Positions 58,069 through 64,000 of a stretch of DNA of 64,000 bases are shown piece by piece. Origin of the DNA: Devosia aurantiaca (GTDB lineage: Bacteria > Pseudomonadota > Alphaproteobacteria > Rhizobiales > Devosiaceae). Made by a program: the position numbers and the translations under genes. The notes below the pieces were generated by a model. That model was given only the letters and a program-made list of their open reading frames with translations, had not been told where the DNA came from and did no database searches. Numbering within the stretch: position 1 is the first letter of the stretch; the number at the start of each line of letters is the position of its first letter. Where the stretch lies: positions 93,962-157,961 of the forward strand of contig NZ_JAALFG010000005.1 in assembly GCF_011058215.1 (NCBI RefSeq). Direction: 5' to 3'.

Positions 58069-58090
58069 AGGCCCGCCGAAGCGAGCCCAT
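58058..58090 (-). terminator. Terminator ending the early operon
   Basis: On the minus strand GGCTCGC-TTCG-GCGGGCC forms a 7-base stem with tetraloop, followed by TTTATTTTTTT. It sits 60 bases past the last early gene (58149), separating early from late and moron transcription. A second hairpin, CTACTGC-TTC-GCAGTAG (58129-58145), lies just upstream of it in that transcript. Confidence 0.85.
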
Positions 58091-58148
58091 CTGGTGACTA
58101 CAATTCGTCACCCTGCATTACGGACATTCTACTGCTTCGCAGTAGCTG

Positions 58149-58706
58149 TCAAGCGGCCTTGCTTCGACTCTCCAATCCAAAGTGCTTTGCGAGACCATTG
58201 AGCGCAGTCCGCAAGGTGCCGTGCATGCTGGGCTGATCAACACCCTCGATCACGATCGTTCGCATCGCGATTAGCCGCGCCTTGCACTCTTCCACCGGCG
58301 CATGGTCCTCGATCGCATCATTGGCCTTGTCGTAAGCGTCTTTGATCGCCTGATACTTGGCTGCTTCGAGTTCTTCCGAGATGGTCATGGGCGTGCAGCT
58401 GCCGGCCGTCTTGAACCCACGAGGTGACTGGAGGGCAGCCGACATCGCATTGACGATATCGAGCCAGTTCTCGGCTGCCTGCCATTGTGCCTGGCTGATG
58501 GCGCCCTGAAGGCACAGCCGACCGTGAACGGTCGATGCCTTCTGGTCCATTGCGTCTTTGGGAGACAGTCCGAACACGCTCTGCCGGTACTCTACCGCAG
58601 CCCGCATGTTCTCCTGCTCTGTGGTGATGCGCTTGCCGGCGCGGCTGGGCTTGCCGTTCTTCTCTCGCAACACGCCGATCTTACGCTTCCGTCCTGCTCT
58701 CGCCAT
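58149..58706 (-). CDS. Conserved phage protein, unknown
   Basis: 185 aa. Basic N-terminus (MARAGRKRKIGVLREKNGKPSRAGKR), helical body (ISQAQWQAAENWLDIVNAM; YDKANDAIEDHAPVEECKARL). Looks like a DNA- or RNA-associated helical protein. Last gene of the early operon before the terminator. Confidence 0.6.
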   Translation of the reverse strand: MARAGRKRKIGVLREKNGKPSRAGKRITTEQENMRAAVEYRQSVFGLSPKDAMDQKASTVHGRLCLQGAISQAQWQAAENWLDIVNAMSAALQSPRGFKTAGSCTPMTISEELEAAKYQAIKDAYDKANDAIEDHAPVEECKARLIAMRTIVIEGVDQPSMHGTLRTALNGLAKHFGLESRSKAA

Positions 58707-58709
58707 CGC

Positions 58710-59264
58710 TTACGCCCCCTGCTTTTCTGCAAGTGCGCTGCGGCCTGCCGGCGGGTCACCCATCATGCCTGCGGTTACGCTGCGTGTCGGGCGCTTGAAG
58801 TTGGCAGCTTCGGCAATTGCACGCGACGCTGGGACGGTCTGAGCTGGAGCCTGGCCGGTTTTGCGCGGCGCGGTCTCATCTGCCCAACTGGGCAGAACAA
58901 ACTCGACCCAGCCATCTTCGACGACCTCCGCATTGATCCAACGCTTCGGCTCACTGCGATCGACGTAGGCAGATAGGTGGCCGAGCGTCAGCGTGAAATA
59001 GTGGCTGTCGTGAACGCCCGCACGCTTGACGACATCGACCGAACCGACCGAGTTGTTTTTCCGATACCGCACCAAGCCGTGGTGCTCACCTTCGCCTACC
59101 ATGACTTCCAGCTTGTCACCGGCACCCCAGCCGAACTGGACAGCCAAGTCTGGCCGAATGGTGAAGTTCATCTTGGCCGCGCCGGTCTTGCCCTTCCGCA
59201 ACGAGGCGGTGACCCCGGTACCGGTTGATGCCTTTTGCGGTGCTACAAATTTTGTCCACGCCAT
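58710..59264 (-). CDS. Conserved phage protein, AbrB/SPM1-like N-terminus
   Basis: 184 aa. The N-terminal segment (SLRKGKTGAAKMNFTIRPDLAVQFGWGAGDKLEVMVG) resembles a swapped-hairpin DNA-binding strand pattern. A second beta domain (HGLVRYRKNNSVGSVDVVKR; AYVDRSEPKRWINAEVVEDG) follows, then a disordered tail. Exact function unknown; probably linked to replication. Confidence 0.6.
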   Translation of the reverse strand: MAWTKFVAPQKASTGTGVTASLRKGKTGAAKMNFTIRPDLAVQFGWGAGDKLEVMVGEGEHHGLVRYRKNNSVGSVDVVKRAGVHDSHYFTLTLGHLSAYVDRSEPKRWINAEVVEDGWVEFVLPSWADETAPRKTGQAPAQTVPASRAIAEAANFKRPTRSVTAGMMGDPPAGRSALAEKQGA

Positions 59265-59266
59265 CG

Positions 59267-59440
59267 CTATTCCCTCTTCTCTGCCTGGGCCCCTGCCCGT
59301 TGATCTTCTGTCAGCATCGCTATCTGCCGACGCACTCTGGCTGCTCTGGTTCTGATGCCCTCTGGCATCCAGCCACCACGCTCGAGCTCGCGAAGTTCAT
59401 CCTTCAAGAGGTCGAGCCGCTGCTGCACTGAGACGCTCAT
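59267..59440 (-). CDS. 57-aa helical early protein
   Basis: MSVSVQQRLDLLKDELRELE... through a basic helix (RTRAARVRRQIAML) to AEKRE. Coiled-coil character with no Cys or TM. Its ATG overlaps the stop of the replication gene (ATGA), and the next gene starts two bases after its stop, which argues that it is translated. Confidence 0.55.
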   Translation of the reverse strand: MSVSVQQRLDLLKDELRELERGGWMPEGIRTRAARVRRQIAMLTEDQRAGAQAEKRE

Positions 59441-60293
59441 GCTTGAGCCCTCGCCTGTTCGATTTCTTCGATGCGGAAGGTGCCGTTGCCAGACTTGCCA
59501 ATGACGACTTTGCCGCCAGTCTTTGCGCGAAGCCGTGCCACCGCTTGGAAGTCTGGATGATCAGGCGGCACCACGACCAATCCGTTGGCCAGCGGCGGGA
59601 CCGGATCGGACTTCAACGGAATATGCAGTGCTTCCACCCAGGCCGCCGTCCGGATCCACTTGCCCATGCCGGGCCGGAACTGGAGCTGGCTTTCAGGGGA
59701 GACGTTGCGGGCTGCTGCGTCCTCGATGTGCCACTGGGCGAAGCGGAGCGCTGCGGTGTAGAGGCGCAGCTTCTCGTCTTCCGACAGCCGATCGAATTCG
59801 CGTCGAGCTTCCGTCCGGTTGGCACCAGGCCGCTGTGGAAACACATCATAGGCTTCCTCAAACGACACGCTCTCGCGTTCCAGTTCGCTCTTCCGGTATT
59901 CTTCCGGTTTCTTTAGAGGCGCGCCACCAGTGACACCCTCGTCCGTGCCAACAGTGTCACCCTCGGGGTGACAGCAGTGGCACTCCCGGCCTTGGGGGTG
60001 GGTGTCAATTTGGCACCCCTAGAGAAGCCGACAATCCGGTACTCGTTTGCCTGCTGCCGACCACTCGCGTCAGCCTTACAGACCACCTCGATCAGGTTCT
60101 GATCTACAAGCCATTTCAGCCACCGCTGGACGCTGCGACGCGACATGCTGCTCTCAGCTGCCAGCCGCGCAATTGAGGGGCAGCAAAGGCCCGTTGTGTG
60201 GTTGTGCGCGTTCGCCAGCGACACCATGAGCATCTTGGCGGCGACTTCCGGCACATCGGTGTCGAGGACAAAGGCGACTGCTTGAATGCTCAT
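59437..60293 (-). CDS. Phage replication protein with HTH N-terminus (frameshifted)
   Basis: Two ORFs join into about 285 aa. The N-terminal part (MSIQAVAFVLDTDVPEVAAKMLMVSLANAHN... and LAAESSMSRRSVQRWLKWLVDQNLIEVV) is a winged helix-turn-helix as in lambda O-type initiators. A one-base loss in the C-run 60016-60019 breaks the frame. The restored frame gives a Cys/His-containing linker and VSFEEAYDVFPQRPGANRTEARREFDRL at the C-terminal domain. The linker DNA contains iteron-like repeats. Confidence 0.72.
59929..60018. other. Iteron-like repeats, candidate replication origin
   Basis: AGTGACACCCTCG (59929), AGTGTCACCCTCG (59953) and AGTGGCACTCCCG (59976) are direct repeats spaced 24 and 23 bases. 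Between them lies the palindrome TGTCACCC-TCG-GGGTGACA. At 60001 the near-palindrome GGTGTCAATTTGGCACC gives a further unit. All fall inside the replication-protein gene, as in lambda. Confidence 0.55.
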
Positions 60294-60538
60294 GATCGAA
60301 GAGCTCCGGTCATGGTCTTGCCACCCCAGCGCAGTTCGTTCTTGTCCTTGCCCGCGAAGCTCAACCGTCCGGGGCGATGAGGCTTCGGCCGCTTTCCGTA
60401 ATTCGGATGTCTGATGCCCATGTGGTGCGCAATGACCTTCACCGATCCGGGTGTGCTCTGGCAGTCCCGGGCTATGTCAGCAACCGGCCGGCCAGCGGCA
60501 TAGCCTGCACGGATGATCTCGCGTCCGTCGGGCGTCAT
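60290..60538 (-). CDS. Small HTH early protein
   Basis: 82 aa. Short helix-turn-helix (GREIIRAGYAAGRPVADIARDCQSTPGSVKVIAHHMGI) and a basic C-terminus (KDKNELRWGGKTMTG). Overlaps both neighbours by four bases. Likely regulatory or replication accessory protein. Confidence 0.62.
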   Translation of the reverse strand: MTPDGREIIRAGYAAGRPVADIARDCQSTPGSVKVIAHHMGIRHPNYGKRPKPHRPGRLSFAGKDKNELRWGGKTMTGALRS

Positions 60539-61185
60539 TGCTGATCGCCCCGCTGCTCTGACGCCATCCGCCGCTCATGCTGCTTGTAGCCGTGAATGAT
60601 CGTCGAATGGTCGCGGCTGAACTTCTGGCCGATCTGCGGGAAGCTGAGGCGTGTCTCTTGCCTGATGCGCCAGATTGCTTCGTGCCTGGCGGTCACAACC
60701 TTGCTGTCGCGGAAGCGGCCAAGAATATCTTTCACAGCAACGCCATGCTCGGCAGCCACTTCGGCAACGATCCGCGAACTGTCTGGCCGGTACGTCTGGA
60801 CCTCTGCCGGCACCGGCTGCGGCACCTGCGCACGAGCAACAGGCGCAACGAGCTGGGGCTTTGTCTTCGGAGGCCGGCCCCTTTGGCCTAGGGCCTTACG
60901 AGCGCCTCGTTGAGCACGGCGCGCGAAAGCGATCCGCCGGGCGTCATCATCGAGATCCCAAATGCGATCAGTGCCTCCCGGAACAACGCCTGGGACATCC
61001 TCACCGGTCTGGGTCAGGATGGCCCGCACATGCTTTGGGCTAAATTCAGTTTCTGCCGCGATGTCGTCGATACACACGCCTTCACGGAAACTGTCGATGA
61101 CCTGCTGGTGGCGTCGGGCGACCAGAGCAGAATCCTTGTTGTACGCTGCACGGTTGGTGCCAGCGCCTATGACGGAGATGGTCAT
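60535..61185 (-). CDS. DnaA domain IV-like DNA-binding protein
   Basis: 216 aa. An N-terminal HTH (VIDSFREGVCIDDIAAETEFSPKHVRAIL), a Pro/Gln linker, and a C-terminal ~70 residues matching DnaA domain IV. VVTARHEAIWRIRQETRLSFPQIGQKFSRDHSTIIHGYKQ includes the DnaA-box-reading DHSTxxH pattern. No AAA+ ATPase domain. It may bind DnaA boxes to steer or block host initiation; domain match strong, role inferred. Confidence 0.75.
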   Translation of the reverse strand: MTISVIGAGTNRAAYNKDSALVARRHQQVIDSFREGVCIDDIAAETEFSPKHVRAILTQTGEDVPGVVPGGTDRIWDLDDDARRIAFARRAQRGARKALGQRGRPPKTKPQLVAPVARAQVPQPVPAEVQTYRPDSSRIVAEVAAEHGVAVKDILGRFRDSKVVTARHEAIWRIRQETRLSFPQIGQKFSRDHSTIIHGYKQHERRMASEQRGDQQ

Positions 61186-61853
61186 GCTGCGCTCCCGAAC
61201 AGTTCACTCTGCCGGGCGTCCTTGCGGTCGAGCATGCGAAGGACGGTTTCGCCTTGGTGCTGCTTGTCCCAGACGAACCAGGCATTGAGCATCGGCGGGG
61301 CGCCTTGCCCGGTGAAATCGATCTTCCACCGCATGAGGTAGACTCGCGCCGGGGGATGGGCGGCGTAGAATGGCGCAAGGCCGCCAGCACCAGGCCAACC
61401 CCAGTTCATCAGCAGCGCCATGCAGTCGACGTCCAGAGTGTCGAGGGCATGCTTTAGCCAGCGCGCCTTGCCATTGCCCCAGCCGCACTCCGAGAATGGC
61501 GGATTGGTGACAATGGCTTTCGGGCCGGAAGTGAAGCTGTAGAAGTCGGCAATGTTAGCGCCGCAGCCGCGGTCGACCAGATCGCTCCGGATCACGGTCA
61601 GGCCGAGTGCTTCCATCTCGCGCACCATGGCGCCATCGCCGCAAGCCGGCTCCCAGACAAACCGAAATTCGCGGAGGCGATCTATTTCGGCATGCAGCAG
61701 GGCACGGGTAGGCTCAGGCGGAGTCGGATAGAAATCATCCTTTTCGCGCTCGAGCGTATCGACCTTCGACCACTCGCCATCGAGTAGCTGCGGTACGGGC
61801 TTCGATGTCTTGCCGGTGGCGCGGAACAACCCACGTGCAGATGCCGCACTCAT
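61182..61853 (-). CDS. Adenine-specific DNA methyltransferase
   Basis: About 223 aa from ATG 61853. SAM motif region FVWEPACGDGAMVREMEALGL and catalytic motif IV IVTNPPFSECGWGNGK (NPPF) are those of N6-adenine methyltransferases. No target-recognition domain partner or restriction enzyme adjacent. Solo phage methyltransferases protect DNA from host restriction or set timing. Confidence 0.8.
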   Translation of the reverse strand: MSAASARGLFRATGKTSKPVPQLLDGEWSKVDTLEREKDDFYPTPPEPTRALLHAEIDRLREFRFVWEPACGDGAMVREMEALGLTVIRSDLVDRGCGANIADFYSFTSGPKAIVTNPPFSECGWGNGKARWLKHALDTLDVDCMALLMNWGWPGAGGLAPFYAAHPPARVYLMRWKIDFTGQGAPPMLNAWFVWDKQHQGETVLRMLDRKDARQSELFGSAA

Positions 61854-62814
61854 TCGCACGCACCCCACTGGTTGCAGGCGGTGCCGAACTCCAGAAATGT
61901 TTCTAGGTTGTACTGACGGCCGCCTTTGTCGGTCTGCGCCCACTCCACAACCTGCCTGATGCCAGGCGCTGCTATCGTCTTGTCGTAGGTGTGGGCCCCG
62001 GGTGTCTTGTCGTAGGAGAAGAAGGTGGTGGCACCACGCTTGGATGCCTCACCCGCGAGATATTCCCACTCAGCGATCCGCTCGACGTGCTCAGGAAAGC
62101 GCCGAGAAATCTCGGCCACTTCCTGCTTCTTGGCCATGATGCATGGCATGCAGCCCACACGCTCCATACCTTTTTCATAGAGCGGGTTTCTGGCCAGTCC
62201 ATGCTTCTCATGCATCGCCCAAACGTCGGCAAGCGTCCAAAGAAGCAGAGGCCGATACGCCAATGACGGAATGTCATTTTGCTCGAGCCGCTGCCACACG
62301 GGCAACAACGACCGGGCCAGGCTCTCTTCTGCGCGCACTCCCTGCCAGGAAACAACCTGCCGCCCTGCATCAACAATGGGCCGGTACACCTGCTCGTTGA
62401 TCGGCCCGTGACCTTCAACTCTTCGGTGCAGAAGCGAGCTTTCGTCGACGGGAAGCGGCCCTTCCAGAGCACAAGATCGAGGAAAGGGTTGCCGGTCGGA
62501 GTAAGAACCGCTAGCGCCCTCTCGATTATGTCGGAAGGCACGCCTTCCTTGACCCATTTGCCGAGCACCACATCGCGCTTGGCGAGGACCCTGCTGGACA
62601 AGTCAGCCTTCACCCAGCGGGTCTCCGGACCACCGGTTTTGATGGCCAGCGTTCTGACGAAGTCGTACGTCCACTCAAGTTCGTTACCAGTGTCAGCAAA
62701 GACAGGCATGAACGCGCGGCCTTTTGCCTCCAACCGCTCAAGAGCGAGCAGATAAAGCGCGGCACTGTCCTTGCCGCCGGAAATGTTGACGACGTGCACC
62801 CAAGGATCGGTCAC
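61850..62814 (-). CDS. PAPS reductase-family protein (frameshifted)
   Basis: About 322 aa. PP-loop VVNISGGKDSAALYLLAL, then VFADTGNELEWTYDFVR. After a break near 62405-62412 the other frame reads GHGPINEQVYRPIVDAGRQ, SWQGVRAEESLAR and ERVGCMPCIMAKKQEVAEI. Cysteines in CMPC suggest a metal cluster or zinc site. Phage members of this family are related to DndC-type sulfur chemistry or nucleotide modification; the substrate here is unknown. Start GTG overlaps the previous stop (GTGA). Confidence 0.78.
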
Positions 62815-62957
62815 AGCTTCACCGACGCTTTCTCGACCGCAGCCTGGCGCTTCGTCTTGGTCGTGCAGCCCTTGGTTCTGAGAAACTTCTTCAGCTGGGC
62901 CTTTACGGCTTCTTGCTTGGAGTGGAGCTGGCGGGTTTTGGGCATGGAGAGGGTCAT
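62811..62957 (-). CDS. 48-aa basic early protein
   Basis: MTLSMPKTRQLHSKQEAVKAQ..., lysine-rich through KFLRTKGCTTKTKRQAAVEKASVKL. ATG 62957 overlaps the upstream stop at 62954; stop overlaps the PAPS-reductase GTG. Too short for a family call; probably nucleic-acid binding by charge. Confidence 0.5.
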   Translation of the reverse strand: MTLSMPKTRQLHSKQEAVKAQLKKFLRTKGCTTKTKRQAAVEKASVKL

Positions 62958-63304
62958 GACCGGCCCCTTGCCTTGGCAATTACCGCCTCTAACGCCAGCA
63001 TTTCTTCGAAGGGGACGATCCACATCTTCTCGCCGGACTCGTCCTGGATGCCCATGTCGCGGCCGTTCCGAGCTTTGTAGGTATCGGAGCGAGATGCGAC
63101 GATGTGCTCAGCGGCCTCTAGCAACTCTGGTGACGCGCCTATCAACCAAGCGTCGGCTTCCTCTAAAACGCATGCGAAAGTGCTGCTGCCCTCTTCAACG
63201 AGCGTCAGGATGGACATGCCAGAAGAGGCCGGGGTGAACTTCTGAATGCTGTCACCAACAAGCACGAGATCCCATGGGCCTTCTGTGTGTGTTTTACGGT
63301 TCAA
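62954..63304 (-). CDS. Conserved early phage protein
   Basis: 116 aa (MNRKTHTEGPWDLVLVGDSIQKF..., with EADAWLIGASPELLEAAEHIVASR). The LIGASPELLEAAE helix is a recurrent signature in phage early proteins of unknown role. Part of the early operon by overlap. Confidence 0.62.
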   Translation of the reverse strand: MNRKTHTEGPWDLVLVGDSIQKFTPASSGMSILTLVEEGSSTFACVLEEADAWLIGASPELLEAAEHIVASRSDTYKARNGRDMGIQDESGEKMWIVPFEEMLALEAVIAKARGRS

Positions 63305-63306
63305 GA

Positions 63307-63513
63307 TCAGAACTCCAGTTCGATCGCCGGCGGAGGAGGCTTAGGACGCCCCTGCCCCTTCGGCTTGTTTCCGAGATGGAACTGTCCGCAGTGCGGGCAG
63401 CGATAAATGTCGAGACGGTCAGATGGTCCTCGGGCATCCCGAGCGAGACGCCAGGTTGAGTAGGCCCGCTTGCCTTCGCACTGCGTGATCTGGGGGCGGC
63501 GGAGCGGTTTCAT
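63307..63513 (-). CDS. Small zinc-finger protein
   Basis: 68 aa. CPHCGQFHLG plus an upstream Cys (ITQCEGKRAYS) suggest a single zinc finger. A basic middle and a proline-rich tail (GRPKPPPPAIELEF) follow. Short phage zinc fingers of this type often regulate or bind DNA. Confidence 0.6.
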   Translation of the reverse strand: MKPLRRPQITQCEGKRAYSTWRLARDARGPSDRLDIYRCPHCGQFHLGNKPKGQGRPKPPPPAIELEF

Positions 63514-63534
63514 TCATCCGGTCCTCGCGGCTTC

Positions 63535-63933
63535 TCACGCGGCTCGTTCGGAAGCTGGCCGTGCTTCCTCGCTCGCCACAATTCCCAGAAACTCCTCCAG
63601 TTGAGCGATAAGCCGCGCACGAGCCGGAGTAGTCGGGAGAGCTTTGAGGGCGATGAGGTTCTCGGCACTTTTACCCTCCACCGATTTGATCAGCCGGTTG
63701 TATGTGTTCTGGAGCTTCAGGTAGGGCGAGGCGTCGATGCTGGCGGGCGGCCTATAGCGCAGGCTCCACAGCAGGCCCGGCGTCACACCGGCCCACCGGG
63801 CGGCAGTGTGGCGGGCGTTTTCGCTGCCCATGCTTTCTAGACCTTCAGCACGCTCCCAGAGCGCGATAGCCCATTCCCTTGCCTGTTCGACGAGAGTTGC
63901 TGGCTCTAGGTCGTTTGCGCAGAGATCAGTCAT
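63535..63933 (-). CDS. Early phage protein, unknown
   Basis: 132 aa from ATG 63933 after GAGGATC; an upstream ATG at 63966 adds 11 residues. Helical, with a tryptophan-rich stretch (WAIALWERAEGLESM; RWAGVTPGLLWSLRYRPPASID). No recognised family. First early gene visible; its promoter and regulators lie beyond the window. Confidence 0.55.
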   Translation of the reverse strand: MTDLCANDLEPATLVEQAREWAIALWERAEGLESMGSENARHTAARWAGVTPGLLWSLRYRPPASIDASPYLKLQNTYNRLIKSVEGKSAENLIALKALPTTPARARLIAQLEEFLGIVASEEARPASERAA

Positions 63934-64000
63934 TTTTTGATCCTCGTGCAAAGAGATTTTGCTCATGTGCAAATGGTTTCCCGATAGTTTTTGAACCATC

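Noticed and set aside
20923..64000. Search for an integrase, excisionase or CRISPR array
   Set aside because: No tyrosine or serine recombinase motifs and no regular repeat-spacer array seen; the integrase is probably outside the window.

Overview
The window is a piece of an alphaproteobacterial chromosome, most likely a Devosia-like member of the Hyphomicrobiales. Evidence is the gene order dgt / argS / SPOR protein / scpA-scpB / tatABC / serS / surE, then exoR-like next to xthA, and valS / popZ-like / tolC / pcm. About 1-20.9 kb is ordinary core chromosome, mostly on the minus strand.

At 20.92 kb the core stops inside a tRNA-Cys gene: 39 bases from its 5' end through the anticodon loop are present, then unrelated DNA begins. 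From there to the end of the window everything looks like one integrated element. 21.0-28.2 kb holds small accessory genes: an exported nuclease, a DUF2442 protein, three LuxR-type regulators (one a receiver with Asn at the phospho-acceptor site), a YedK/SRAP repair protein and an outer-membrane barrel. 28.2-34.5 kb is a minus-strand surface-polysaccharide cassette (two glycosyltransferases, Wzm, Wzt, FkbM methyltransferase) flanked by two diverged copies of the same small membrane-protein gene. 34-55.5 kb is the late region of an HK97-type tailed phage: membrane/lysis proteins and endolysin, then tail fibre, baseplate, tape measure, tail tube, connector, capsid, protease, portal and terminase, all on the minus strand. 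Plus-strand morons interrupt it: a sulfotransferase, an exported protein and a complete tRNA-Cys. 55.6-64 kb carries an HNH nuclease, a cupin, a trypsin-like protease and the early operon: a replication protein with repeats inside its gene, a protein with a DnaA domain IV-like end, a DNA methyltransferase, a PAPS-reductase-family protein and small zinc-binding proteins. No integrase is visible; it and the far attachment junction probably lie beyond 64 kb.

The working picture is a prophage that split the host tRNA-Cys, brings its own tRNA-Cys(GCA), and carries a surface-glycan cassette that could change the host envelope.

A caution applies to the whole sequence. About twenty genes, including essential ones (valS, scpA, scpB, erpA), are broken by apparent single-base losses, mostly in or beside short homopolymers. 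This looks like assembly error, not gene decay, and such genes are reported over their full span with the break position given.
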